Positions 23,947-32,453 of a DNA stretch of 37,971 nt are shown piece by piece; within the stretch, counting starts at the first letter, position 1, and each line of letters opens with the position of its first letter. Both the position numbers and the translations under genes were made by a program. Source of the DNA: Candidatus Obscuribacterales bacterium (GTDB taxonomy: Bacteria; Cyanobacteriota; Vampirovibrionia; Obscuribacterales; Obscuribacteraceae). The stretch is from positions 1 through 37,971 of the forward strand of contig JAIEQI010000200.1 in the NCBI GenBank assembly GCA_019747875.1. The letters run 5' to 3'. The notes under the pieces were generated by a model, which was given only the letters and a program-made list of their open reading frames with translations, did not search any database and was not told the origin of the DNA.

Positions 23947-25290
23947 TTGGAATTAGCCAACGAACTGGAACTTTTTAGCGCCACTGCTAATAGTGGCGCC
24001 CTGCGATGTTTAGCATTTTCGATCTTGTGCGGACTCCTGGTCAGCGGCTTTGATTCCGCAAAGGCTGCTGTCATTGAGTCGCATAAAACACCTTTCAAGG
24101 ATACAGGTACAGTCGACTCGAGTTCAACCTGGAATGGTTTGGACGAGGAACGTAGTACCTTTGAGTCCGGCGCAAATAAATCGAAGCCAACGGCCCAAAG
24201 TTACTACATCAGAGCGGTTGAGAATCTCAAGAAAAAAGAATACAAAACAGCATTGCTTGACGCCTCGCTTTCGATCAAGGAGAACCCGAAGTGGGCGCTG
24301 GCATACAACCTGAGAGCAAGGATTTACGGGCTCTTAGGGCAGTACAACAAAGCGATGGACGATGTTCGGATATCAAAGAAAATCGCACCGAAAGATATGA
24401 GCGCATTTACTGAAGAAGGGATCGTCGAACTTCGTTTTGCCAACTACGATGCAGCCTTGGCTTGCTTTGAGAAAGCTAACAAGATCAAGGAAAATGCGGA
24501 TTCACTCATCAGTTGTGGAACATGCCTTCTTGAACAAGGGAAATTGGATGAAGCAATAAAACGCTACGAGAAGGCGCTGGAGATTGATCCGCAAAAGCCA
24601 GCAGATGCTTCGCTTGGCGTGGCCTATTCAATAATGGGACAAACGGAAAAATCGATCGAACATCACAGCAAGAATCTATCAGCTAATAAGGATGATTCAC
24701 AAGGTCACAAGGACCGGGCATGGGCGTACAATAATGCCGGCGAGTTTAGAAAGGCGATCGACGATTGCACGAAAGCAATCGAATTGAATAAAGAGTTTGC
24801 CACAGCATACAGCACAAGAGGTACTGCTTATGCAGGACTCGGTCAGAAGAAGAAAGCAAGTCGCGACTTTCAAAAGGCGCTTGAGCTTGACGCGCTGTTT
24901 TTGAAAAAATATGGATCATTGATATCACCTGACGAGATGGCGAGAATTTATCTCAGGCGAGCATTCATCGACCTGGTTGATGGCAAATTCCAACATGCCA
25001 TCAATGAATCAAGAAAGGTGATAAAGATGTCGCACCTCGCGCCCCGTATCAAAGCAATGGCCTATTTGACGATAGCACGCGCCAACAATTCATTGGCGCG
25101 ATACGACGATGCTGTGAAGTACAGCAGCCTGGCCATCGACGCTTTTCCTTATTCGTTGGGCGGATTCTTCGATCGAGCCTATGCTTACGAGCATTTGGGA
25201 AAGGCAGAATTAGCTTCTGCCGATTATGCAAAGTCGAAAGAGCGCTCAAATTTTTACGACAGAATAGAGTTGATTAAGCCAGCGAGCTAA
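23947..25290 (+). CDS. Exported TPR-repeat protein
   Basis: 447 residues. The N-terminus has a hydrophobic run (LRCLAFSILCGLLVSGF) ending DSAKA, a probable signal peptide. After a Ser/Thr-rich linker come TPR repeats from about residue 78 to the end, for example SYYIRAVENLKKKEYKTALL, AYNLRARIYGLLGQYNKAMD, AYNNAGEFRKAIDDCTKAI and AYSTRGTAYAGLGQKKKASR. TPR proteins of this kind act as scaffolds; partner unknown. The start is uncertain: TTG at 23947 has no clear ribosome site, and a strong hairpin (23978-23999) lies within the first codons, so a start further downstream (for example a TTG inside the hydrophobic run) is possible. Its stop is 5 bp from the stop of the nucleotidyltransferase gene on the other strand. 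Confidence 0.85.
   Translation: MELANELELFSATANSGALRCLAFSILCGLLVSGFDSAKAAVIESHKTPFKDTGTVDSSSTWNGLDEERSTFESGANKSKPTAQSYYIRAVENLKKKEYKTALLDASLSIKENPKWALAYNLRARIYGLLGQYNKAMDDVRISKKIAPKDMSAFTEEGIVELRFANYDAALACFEKANKIKENADSLISCGTCLLEQGKLDEAIKRYEKALEIDPQKPADASLGVAYSIMGQTEKSIEHHSKNLSANKDDSQGHKDRAWAYNNAGEFRKAIDDCTKAIELNKEFATAYSTRGTAYAGLGQKKKASRDFQKALELDALFLKKYGSLISPDEMARIYLRRAFIDLVDGKFQHAINESRKVIKMSHLAPRIKAMAYLTIARANNSLARYDDAVKYSSLAIDAFPYSLGGFFDRAYAYEHLGKAELASADYAKSKERSNFYDRIELIKPAS
23978..23999. repeat. 8-bp hairpin at the beginning of the TPR gene
   Basis: GCGCCACT (23978-23985) pairs perfectly with AGTGGCGC (23992-23999) across the loop GCTAAT, and is preceded by CTTTTTA. It overlaps codons 11-18 of the longest reading frame. 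It may be an attenuation or translation-control structure, or a sign that the start is misplaced. Confidence 0.7.
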
Positions 25291-25295
25291 CACAT

Positions 25296-26339
25296 TTAGC
25301 GACTCGCGGCCGCCGGCCATTTTACGGCTGTAACTTGCGAGTGCGATGTTCCATTTTGAACAACGCAGCCCGAGCCAACTATGCAATTCTTCAGGCTGGC
25401 ATTCTCTTCGACAACCGAATTAGACCAGACAATGGTGTCTTCAAGTACTGCATTGCGTTCGATTCGGCAGTTATCGCCGATGATTACGCGGCCCTTGATC
25501 TTCACACCACTGGCGATATGACTGCGTCGGCCCAGAAGCAAAGATCCATCGGCTTGGACCCCGGATTCAAGTTTGGCATTTTCGGCAATGTAACCAGAAG
25601 CTATTCTTTCGCCGGGCAATTCGACACTCAGCTCGCCCTCGAGCGCGTGAAAATTAGACATTCTGTATTGCTGAATGGTGCCAACATCAGACCAATAAGT
25701 TGAAAGATCCACGGCCAATAACGGAAGTTTCTCCTGAAGCACTTTCGGGAAAAGTTGGCGTCCGAAGCCATAAGTGCCTTCCTTGGGCATCAAATCAAAT
25801 ACTTCCGGCTCAAGAATGTAAATGCCGGTCGATGCGAAGTTGCTCAAGGCTTCTTCCGGTGCTGGCTTTTCTTGAAAGCCTGTGATGAATCCGTCTTTGT
25901 CAGTTAGCACAACACCAAATTGACTGACGTCCTCTACCTGTTTTATGCCGATGGTAGCAATTGCTTTCTTTCTTTTGTGCTCGGCTATAACGCGACTGAG
26001 GTCGGCGTCTGTAAGCAGGTCACCCATCAATACTATGAATGTGTCCTGACCGAAATACTCGCGGCAAGCGCGAACACCACCGGCATCACCTGTCAGTTCA
26101 GGCTCGAACCTGAAATCGAGGTTCATCCCCAGCTTGGAGCCGTCTCCAAAGTAGTTCCTGATTTTGTCTGGAAGATAGTGCAAGTTAGAAACAACATCCT
26201 GAATCCCGTGCGCTTTCAGGAGCTTCAGAATATGCTCCATGACGGGTTGGTTTGCGACGGGGACTAGTGGTTTGGGAAGCTGTGATGTCAGGGGATCTAG
26301 GCGAGAACCTACGCCTGCGGCAAGAACCATTGCTTTCAT
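25296..26339 (-). CDS. Sugar-1-phosphate nucleotidyltransferase with left-handed beta-helix
   Basis: 347 residues. Joins an NTP to a sugar 1-phosphate, giving an activated sugar for envelope polysaccharide synthesis. Seen: nucleotide-binding signature MKAMVLAAGVGSRLDPLTSQLPKPLVPV split as LAAGVGSRL and PKPLVPV; the metal-site aspartate in VLMGDLLTDADL; GFQEKP; and STGIYILEPEVF. The C-terminal part (about 245-335) has hexapeptide-type repeats (RSHIASGVKIKGRVIIGDN). The architecture matches mannose-1-phosphate guanylyltransferase and glucose-1-phosphate nucleotidyltransferases; substrate cannot be told by eye. ATG start. Upstream (26340-26720) there are short direct repeats that could be operator sites. 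Confidence 0.93.
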   Translation of the reverse strand: MKAMVLAAGVGSRLDPLTSQLPKPLVPVANQPVMEHILKLLKAHGIQDVVSNLHYLPDKIRNYFGDGSKLGMNLDFRFEPELTGDAGGVRACREYFGQDTFIVLMGDLLTDADLSRVIAEHKRKKAIATIGIKQVEDVSQFGVVLTDKDGFITGFQEKPAPEEALSNFASTGIYILEPEVFDLMPKEGTYGFGRQLFPKVLQEKLPLLAVDLSTYWSDVGTIQQYRMSNFHALEGELSVELPGERIASGYIAENAKLESGVQADGSLLLGRRSHIASGVKIKGRVIIGDNCRIERNAVLEDTIVWSNSVVEENASLKNCIVGSGCVVQNGTSHSQVTAVKWPAAASR

Positions 26340-26720
26340 CGAATTTGGCTTTTAAAAGCCCCTCCGGGTTAGGTCAGACACTAGAACTAGTAATATCCCA
26401 AGCAGGACGAATAATATTATCCAGCCAAACAGTTAAACAAGTCTGTTGGTTAAACAGGCTGAATGACTTTCAACTAAGACCGTACTTATGCCGTGGAATT
26501 ACCGGGAGCGGCGGAATTACCGCTGGAGAGTAGACAGAGGGACCCTAACAAAAGTGCCAGCCCCATACTTAAAACTTTTTCCGCATTACTTCAACTACAT
26601 GACTACCAGCAGCAAAATCGCAGAAAGAGCGAATCGCTCTCAAAAGATCGAACGGCAAGATGCCGTCGCTCCTTGGATCGAACCGAAGATGCACGAAATT
26701 GGTTAGGGCCAAGCGATGCC
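26340..26720. other. Intergenic region with two pairs of short direct repeats
   Basis: Between two minus-strand genes. GTTAAACA occurs at 26432-26439 and 26449-26456 (17-bp period), flanked by CAGCC (26422-26426) and GGCTG (26457-26461). GGAATTACCG occurs at 26495-26504 and 26513-26522 (18-bp period). The first pair lies about 93 bp upstream of the nucleotidyltransferase start. No ORF is supported here; short open frames continue into argH in unrelated frames. Confidence 0.55.
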
Positions 26721-28172
26721 TCAGGGGGCTGGTGGGGCTGAGGTTTGGCGGGAGAGCTGAGAACTCTTTGCCACAAGTTCAGCCAGCTGAGCCATATCTT
26801 TCTGCAGGTGTCCCTTGCTCCTGGCCATCGCCATTTCAACTTGCCCCTTGGAACTTCCTCCGTAGGAGCAAAATGCTCCTACAGACTCTTCCATTGCTAT
26901 GTAATCGTATATATCTGCTTCGAATGCAGGTGAGTACTGCTGCCATTCGCTGAGCGCCAAATCCGATAGATACTTGTGTCTTGTTCGGCAATAGTGCGCA
27001 AGGTGTTCGACAGCTCGCCCTGCAATTTCTCTTTCGACACCGTGATTGAGAAGGTAGTCGAGGGCGTTGCTAACGTTCACCAGATCAGCGCAGGCGACTT
27101 CGCGCATTCTGTTTTGATCAAACTCCAAACCTGGCAGCATGCCAATTGCCAGATCCAGCAATATCTTCAAGGTTTCCACGATTTCAAAAACACCAGGTAC
27201 ACACTCTTGCAAGTCCTGACTGAAACCGATTGTTATCCCTTTTAGCTGCGTCATGAACTCCATCAAGCGTCCGAAGATGAGTGCAGGGCGCGCGCGCAAC
27301 ACCTCGAGAATCTCCGGATTGCGTTTTAGGTGCAGGGTATGGCTCTCTATCAGCATATGTTGAGGGATGCGAGCAAAGGCGAACTCCTGCGTCACCCACA
27401 GCAATAGCTCTCCACCCAATTGAGAGAGGTGCACGCCAACTAGCGAAGCGAACGAGCCAAACTCAATCAGATAATCACGGTCAGTTACGGCATCCAAACT
27501 GTTCTCAATGACGTCATCGAATCCCAGCGAAATTGCCACCATCCGCCGGTCAATCGGTTCGCGTGTGCCAGCCATAACATTGGCACCCAGAGGCAGCATG
27601 TTTAGGCGTTTGTACGCATCGGTCAGACGAGAGTAGTCTCGGCAAAAACGAGCCTCACCGGCAAGCCACCAGTGCGACAAGAGTATGGCTTCAGCCGGCT
27701 GCATATGGGTGTAGCCGGGCATCACGGTGTCTATGTCACGCTGTGCCAGATCAAGAAAGATGCGACGTAAAGTAAGAATTCGATCAGCAATTTCGAGCAC
27801 AGCATCGCGCAACCAGAGCCGCAAATCCGTAGCGGCCTGATCGTTATGAGATTTCGCCGTTCGCGCAAGGATAAACTCCTCGCCGACGCGATCTCGCAGC
27901 AAGCGCTCCATTGCGGCATAGACATCCGTATCTTCCGCCCGGATCAGGTCCTCGCCCGACTTGAGTTCCTCTCTAATCGAATCAATAGCCTGCAACAAGC
28001 GCTCGGCCGAAGCCTCTGCAATGATGCCTGTTTCGCCCAACATTTTCACATGTGCATGTGTCGAGAACAGGGCACGATGGAAGAGCTCTTGCTCCATCTT
28101 CTTGTCCAGCCTCACACGGCGGAACTGTAGAAGGTAATCTTTATCGAATTGCTCGTGCTCGCCGTTAGTCAT
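26721..28172 (-). CDS. argH: Argininosuccinate lyase family protein with altered signature loop
   Basis: 483 residues, family length. Argininosuccinate lyase splits argininosuccinate to arginine and fumarate, the last step of arginine synthesis. Preserved blocks: TAKSHNDQAATDLRLWLRD (105-123; usual TARSRNDQ), YTHMQPAE with His156, LPLGANVMAGT, and GFDDVIENSLDAVTDRDY. Changed: the superfamily signature GSSxMPxKxNP reads ESHTLHLKRNP (276-286), losing the Gly, one of the two Ser, Met and Pro of the flexible catalytic loop; and EDVH near residue 80 reads EDTDVY. The protein could be a paralogue with a new substrate or a weak or inactive enzyme. No other arginine gene is nearby. ATG start; the ribosome site is weak. 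Confidence 0.85.
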   Translation of the reverse strand: MTNGEHEQFDKDYLLQFRRVRLDKKMEQELFHRALFSTHAHVKMLGETGIIAEASAERLLQAIDSIREELKSGEDLIRAEDTDVYAAMERLLRDRVGEEFILARTAKSHNDQAATDLRLWLRDAVLEIADRILTLRRIFLDLAQRDIDTVMPGYTHMQPAEAILLSHWWLAGEARFCRDYSRLTDAYKRLNMLPLGANVMAGTREPIDRRMVAISLGFDDVIENSLDAVTDRDYLIEFGSFASLVGVHLSQLGGELLLWVTQEFAFARIPQHMLIESHTLHLKRNPEILEVLRARPALIFGRLMEFMTQLKGITIGFSQDLQECVPGVFEIVETLKILLDLAIGMLPGLEFDQNRMREVACADLVNVSNALDYLLNHGVEREIAGRAVEHLAHYCRTRHKYLSDLALSEWQQYSPAFEADIYDYIAMEESVGAFCSYGGSSKGQVEMAMARSKGHLQKDMAQLAELVAKSSQLSRQTSAPPAP

Positions 28173-28349
28173 GATAGTTGCTCATCTCGAGAGCTAGGGT
28201 TCGCTCAATTAGTCCTGGATTTGCTTATAGAACGCGGAGCCCATCACTCCACGCACCTTTCTGATTTCCTTCAAGCGAGCTACAGTTCTAGCAGACCCGC
28301 ATTGATAACAATCGCTGTTCCTGGATCCTAGATACTTTATCATACCCCT

Positions 28350-28382
28350 AAAAAGCGTGAGAACTGGCTTTCGGCCAGTTCT
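28350..28382 (-). terminator. Intrinsic terminator downstream of the 39-residue gene
   Basis: AGAACTGGC (28360-28368) and GCCAGTTCT (28374-28382) form a perfect 9-bp stem with a 5-nt loop. On the minus strand the stem is followed by CACGC and TTTTT (28354-28350). It lies 28 bp after the stop of the small minus-strand ORF. Confidence 0.75.
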
Positions 28383-28409
28383 TTTGCACTATTTCCAGCT
28401 ATTTGAGAT

Positions 28410-28529
28410 TCAAGCGACTCTTTTCTTCTCGATTTTGTTGATCTTCTCTACTTGCTTCTTGTATCGGGTCAACTCTTGCTGGTAGCGCTTTTGCACTTCC
28501 TTGTCTTTCTCTGCCATATTCATGCCCAT
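28410..28529 (-). CDS. 39-residue highly charged helical protein
   Basis: The reading frame starts with ATG 28529 (MGMNMAEKDKEVQKRYQQEL, then TRYKKQVEKINKIEKKRVA) and ends at TGA 28410-28412. AAGGA lies about seven to eight bases upstream. Downstream in-frame ATGs at 28523 and 28517 are alternatives. The product is almost entirely a charged amphipathic helix or coiled coil rich in Lys, Glu and Gln. A promoter-like site (28645-28673) precedes it and an intrinsic terminator follows 28 bp after the stop, which together make a self-contained transcription unit. No homologue recognised. It could be an RNA- or protein-binding small protein; function unknown. Confidence 0.6.
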   Translation of the reverse strand: MGMNMAEKDKEVQKRYQQELTRYKKQVEKINKIEKKRVA

Positions 28530-28927
28530 TTAGGGTTCCTTTTGTTCATCTGCTTCTTTTCTCTATCAGTGCCGGAAAATCTCTTGCCATTTTCCTTGCG
28601 GAAACAGGCGCACTTCGAGACCATACAGTTCCTGATATTACACTAATATAAACGCTTTTTCAGGTTAATGCAACAGCCCGGTATCATAACCGCTCACTTA
28701 ATTTATAGCAAGCATATCCGATCGGATCCTCTTTGTCCTCAGGCTGGAGACTGTTGCCAGATCGTGAATAGCAGGTTTTAAAAAAGTTTCAGAGCGGCAG
28801 GTATTTTCGACCAACAACAGTTCGACCTACAAGTTCAGTTCTGCCGGTCCATAGCGAAGAGGTGCGCGAAAGGCTGGAGAAGGAAACGAAGAGATACTGC
28901 CAAGTCCGGCAAGCCTCAAATTGGCGC
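28530..28927. other. Intergenic region upstream of the 39-residue gene
   Basis: Holds the promoter-like site at 28645-28673 and about 115 bp of leader for the small minus-strand gene. From 28674 to the MFS stop I see no ORF and no strong hairpin. A plus-strand frame at 28452-28646 is the shadow of the small gene. Confidence 0.45.
28645..28673 (-). promoter_or_regulatory. Promoter-like site for the 39-residue gene
   Basis: On the minus strand: TTGCAT (28673-28668), a 17-bp spacer, then TATATT (28650-28645), which matches the -10 consensus at 5 of 6 bases. The -35 box matches at only 3 of 6. It is about 116 bp upstream of the ATG. Confidence 0.4.
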
Positions 28928-30166
28928 TTATACCCCGGCCTTAGCAGGCTCCGAGCTGGTTTGACCGTTTCCGGAAGCTGCCAGTTTAGGCAGCGAGAAG
29001 CTCAGAATCAGGACAAGCAACATGACGGCGGCACCAATGTAATACGGAAACTCCGCACCTAGCGACTGAAAAGCGTAGCCGCCGACGATAGGACCGAGTA
29101 TTCGACCCAGGGTCGAAAGCGACTGTCCGACTCCGAGAACACCACCGACTTTAGCGGGATCTGCCAGTTTGGAGGTTAAGCTCTGGTTTGAAGGGTTCAC
29201 AATACTGGTGCCAATAGCCAGGAAGGTCATCGCAGCATAGAGACCGCCAACACTCTTCACTAAAACCGTAAGTAAAAGTCCGATGCAGAGAAGCACGGAG
29301 CCAAGGCTGATCAATGGTTTCTCACCATATTTCTTGGACAGGCGGCCGATCATTCCGCCCTGAACCAAAACCATCACGAAACCAACATAGGTGAAAAGCC
29401 AGCTGATATCAGCTTCCTTGAACTTGTACCACTGCACGGTTAGAAGCGTCAGAGTTGTTTCCATATTCGCAAACGCGAAAGTTGACAGAAAGAAGATTAA
29501 CAAAGAAACGCTAAGGTTACGGCTTTGCAGAGTCTCCGCGATGAATCCTCCTTCAAGGCGAAAACGATCATGACCGGCCTGGGATCTTTCTTTTGGCTCA
29601 GGCAAAGCGAAACAGGCGAAGAGAAAGGCGATGCCACTACAGGCGGCGGCTACATACCCGATCGCATGAATACCAAATGAGCTTAGTGCGCCACCGAGAG
29701 CTGGTCCTAGTGTAAATCCTAAGCCAAAGGCAGCACCAATTAGCCCCATGCCTTTGGCACGATTTTCGGGCGTCGTGACGTCGGAAATATAAGCTTGAGC
29801 GACTGCTATGTTGGCATTACCGAGACCAGCTACGATTCTGGAGACGAAAAGCATCGTAAGCGTACCGGCAAAACCCCAGATAGCATAGCCTATAGCGGAC
29901 ATTGCCAGACTTATTAAAAGTATCGGTCTGCGGCCAACCGTATCTGAAAGTCGACCCCAGATGGGAGTCATGAAGAATTGCATAAGTGAATATGACATGA
30001 CAAGCAAGCCAACAGTACCGGCATCCGCGCCAAAATCGGCGGCGCACTTCGGCAAAACCGGAATAATAATTCCAAAACCGACCAGATCAATAAAAACGGT
30101 CAGAAATATAAGCAGCAACGCCATTTTGCCGCTTTTTTTCTCAGACGCTTGTTTATCACCATTCAC
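28928..30166 (-). CDS. MFS transporter, TetA-like drug:H+ antiporter family
   Basis: 412 residues with about 12 hydrophobic segments. Motif A is clear as GRLSDTVGRRPI after the second segment, and the antiporter motif C region reads GAAFGLGFTLGPALGG in the fifth. The N-terminal helix IDLVGFGIIIPVLP resembles DHA1/TetA exporters. It probably exports a small molecule in exchange for protons; substrate unknown, and resistance should not be assumed. GTG start at 30166 has GGAG nine bases upstream; Met15 is an alternative. Both termini are hydrophilic and cytoplasmic. It is divergent from the kinase gene at 30362. Confidence 0.93.
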   Translation of the reverse strand: MNGDKQASEKKSGKMALLLIFLTVFIDLVGFGIIIPVLPKCAADFGADAGTVGLLVMSYSLMQFFMTPIWGRLSDTVGRRPILLISLAMSAIGYAIWGFAGTLTMLFVSRIVAGLGNANIAVAQAYISDVTTPENRAKGMGLIGAAFGLGFTLGPALGGALSSFGIHAIGYVAAACSGIAFLFACFALPEPKERSQAGHDRFRLEGGFIAETLQSRNLSVSLLIFFLSTFAFANMETTLTLLTVQWYKFKEADISWLFTYVGFVMVLVQGGMIGRLSKKYGEKPLISLGSVLLCIGLLLTVLVKSVGGLYAAMTFLAIGTSIVNPSNQSLTSKLADPAKVGGVLGVGQSLSTLGRILGPIVGGYAFQSLGAEFPYYIGAAVMLLVLILSFSLPKLAASGNGQTSSEPAKAGV

Positions 30167-30361
30167 GAATATCTGTCTCCGAGCTACCAGCCTTTGCCAG
30201 AAAGCTTATCGTAAGCGCCTGCCCGGCTTCCTTAAGGAATTTCAGGTTGAGCCAAGAGAAATGGCGGAGCCTGCATCCCATCTCGATAAATGAGCCAATT
30301 TGCTGGGTAAGCTTATGTTAAGGAGTAAGCTTTAGCTGCTTTCAGAAAGACGGCCGAAAAA

Positions 30362-32380
30362 ATGAAGCTATGTCTGGTCTGCAATTTCCAATTCGGAGAT
30401 GAACAGGACCTTTGTCCAAAAGATCTCTCAAGACTGGTCCCGATAGGCAAGGACCCGCTTATCGGCATGGTCATCCAGGACCGCTACCGCATTGAAAGCC
30501 TTGTAGCAAAAGGCTCAATGGGCGTCATATATAAAGCCACGCAACAGTCGATCGGCAGAGACGTGGCTATAAAAGTCATGCACGGGTATCTGGTATCGGA
30601 CGAAGAGTCGATGAAGCGATACCACAAAGAGGCAAAAGCCGCCAGCCGCCTGAATCACCCAAACATAACGACGGTTTATGATTTCGGCGTCCTCGCATCC
30701 GGTCAACCTTATATAGTGATGGATTTGCTGCAAGGAAAAGCGCTGTCCGATATCCTGCAACAACGAGGACAGCTGACGCCGAATCAAACCATGATGGTAA
30801 TGAATCAGGTGTGTCAGGCGCTGTCGGAAGCTCATTCGCGTGGAGTTGTCCACCGCGACATAAAACCAGAAAACATAGTAATAGAAGAATTGCCGGATGG
30901 ACGCAACATCCACATCAAGGTGGTGGATTTCGGCATTGCCACTTTTGCTGCCGAAGGCGAAGACACCATCGGCAAGATCACAAAAACCGGCACCGTTTGC
31001 GGTAGCCCATTTTACATGAGTCCCGAGCAGTGCGACGGCGGAAAGATAGATAAGCGAAGCGATTTGTACTCGCTTGGAATCGTGCTGTTTGAATGTCTTA
31101 CCGGAAAAGTCCCCTTCGATTCAAAGGATATATATCAGGTACTAACGATGCAGGTGAAGGATCCGCCGCCACGTCTCAAGAAGATTCGTCCCGATTTGCA
31201 ATTCTCCGATGAGATAGAGCTGGTGGTGAATAAGGCTTTGGCCAAGGAGCCGGACGCGCGCTATCAAACTGCACAAGAATTTTGGGCGGAGCTTGCCAAT
31301 GCCGGCGGAATCAAAGTGGGTCGAAAACCGGAGCCGACATCATCAATTATGCGCCCGAACTTGCAGGCGCCTTCGCCACCGGGGGCGGTGGCTGGTCAAG
31401 GACAAGCATCTAGTGGCACAGGCGGTGCAGGAAATGCGGCATCGCGGCAGGCATCCGGCGAACATGTCTTGAGCTATGCCGAGCAAATAAAATTGCAGGC
31501 TTTGGCGGCAGCAGGGGGAACGATTCCTCCAGGAGCGGGGTCAGGTGGAGCAGGCGGAGGAGCTCAGGGCGCGACAAGCGGGGACAAAGTCTCAGGAGCC
31601 GCCCCAAATCCATTCTCAGGAATGAGCATCGCTGGGGGCGCACCCGGCAGCAGCGCTGGGGCAGGGGCGAGCTCAGGTCCAATGACATCAGCACAGGCGG
31701 CCGCAGCAGCTGCAATGGCGGGAGCTAGCGCAGGAGCCGGAATGCCGGGAGGAACTCCGGGAGGCGGACCGGGAGGCGGGCAACCGGCAGTTGTAGGTGG
31801 TGTCCCAGCAAGTGGCGCCAATATGCCGGGAGCTCAAAGCGTCAGGGATACAGGCGACTTTGGAGTAGATAACGAAGAGCTTCGGAAGAAGATCCACGAA
31901 GCATCGACAAAGTTCCAATCGGCACCGCAGAAGCAAGAAGCATCTTCGATGATGAAGATGATCAATTTAGTTGCCCTGCCATTGCTTACAGCGTTGGTGA
32001 CAATCGCGCTGTTCTGCGTGATGGCGATAGAAATGCTCAAGAATACCAGATCCAATGATAGCCCGCAGCAAAGCACAAGTACGAGCACCAATGCAGGAAC
32101 AACGCCCGACCCTCAGACAGTTGTGTCGGCCGAGACCTTGATGGCGCAAGACAAGCTTGATGAAGCGCGCGCCTTGCTTGAAGAGAGGAAGAATCAAGGG
32201 AAGCTGAGCGACAGCGATCAGGTGACACTGGACTGGACTTACATCAAACTGTCGCGACGAGAAGCCAAGGCTAAACGATACAAGCAGGCGGTCCTCTTAC
32301 TTGAGACCGTATCTGACACGATGAAAGAAGACGAAGATGTTCAAAGTGCGCTCAAGCGCTACCGAAAGTTAGCGAAGTAA
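30362..32380 (+). CDS. Hanks-type Ser/Thr kinase with Cys-rich N-terminus, low-complexity linker, membrane segment and TPR tail
   Basis: 672 residues. N-terminus MKLCLVCNFQFGDEQDLCPKD has Cys4, Cys7 and Cys18 with Asp/His-type residues near, resembling a small zinc ribbon or half of one. Kinase domain about 42-310: AKGSMGVIYKA, Lys71 in VAIKVM, HRDIKPEN (164-171), DFG (189-191), GSPFYMSPEQ; all catalytic residues present. Residues 325-510 are a Gly/Ala/Pro/Ser-rich linker with no fold expected. A membrane segment lies at about 534-560 (LVALPLLTALVTIALFCVMAIEML), then a short helical TPR-like end (LDEARALLEERKNQGKLSD). The linker is GC-richer than its surroundings. ATG start with no clear ribosome site. 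It faces accA convergently. Confidence 0.95.
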   Translation: MKLCLVCNFQFGDEQDLCPKDLSRLVPIGKDPLIGMVIQDRYRIESLVAKGSMGVIYKATQQSIGRDVAIKVMHGYLVSDEESMKRYHKEAKAASRLNHPNITTVYDFGVLASGQPYIVMDLLQGKALSDILQQRGQLTPNQTMMVMNQVCQALSEAHSRGVVHRDIKPENIVIEELPDGRNIHIKVVDFGIATFAAEGEDTIGKITKTGTVCGSPFYMSPEQCDGGKIDKRSDLYSLGIVLFECLTGKVPFDSKDIYQVLTMQVKDPPPRLKKIRPDLQFSDEIELVVNKALAKEPDARYQTAQEFWAELANAGGIKVGRKPEPTSSIMRPNLQAPSPPGAVAGQGQASSGTGGAGNAASRQASGEHVLSYAEQIKLQALAAAGGTIPPGAGSGGAGGGAQGATSGDKVSGAAPNPFSGMSIAGGAPGSSAGAGASSGPMTSAQAAAAAAMAGASAGAGMPGGTPGGGPGGGQPAVVGGVPASGANMPGAQSVRDTGDFGVDNEELRKKIHEASTKFQSAPQKQEASSMMKMINLVALPLLTALVTIALFCVMAIEMLKNTRSNDSPQQSTSTSTNAGTTPDPQTVVSAETLMAQDKLDEARALLEERKNQGKLSDSDQVTLDWTYIKLSRREAKAKRYKQAVLLLETVSDTMKEDEDVQSALKRYRKLAK

Positions 32381-32381
32381 G

Positions 32382-32417
32382 GCTGCCGATATCAAAGACG
32401 CCTGGAGTGCCGGCAGC
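32382..32417. terminator. Possible bidirectional terminator between the kinase gene and accA
   Basis: GCTGCCG (32382-32388) can pair with CGGCAGC (32411-32417) across a 22-nt loop, directly after the kinase stop and before the accA stop. No T tract is present, so support is weak. Confidence 0.25.
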
Positions 32418-32453
32418 GCAGGAATCATGAAGAGTAGGTATCGTGGTGTTCGC

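Noticed and set aside
28173..28330. T-box-like leader upstream of argH
   Set aside because: GCGTGGAG/CTCCGCG pairing is suggestive, but the conserved T-box sequence TGGNACCGCG is not present.
28452..28646. 64-codon plus-strand frame
   Set aside because: Opposite the better supported 39-residue minus-strand gene with its own signals.
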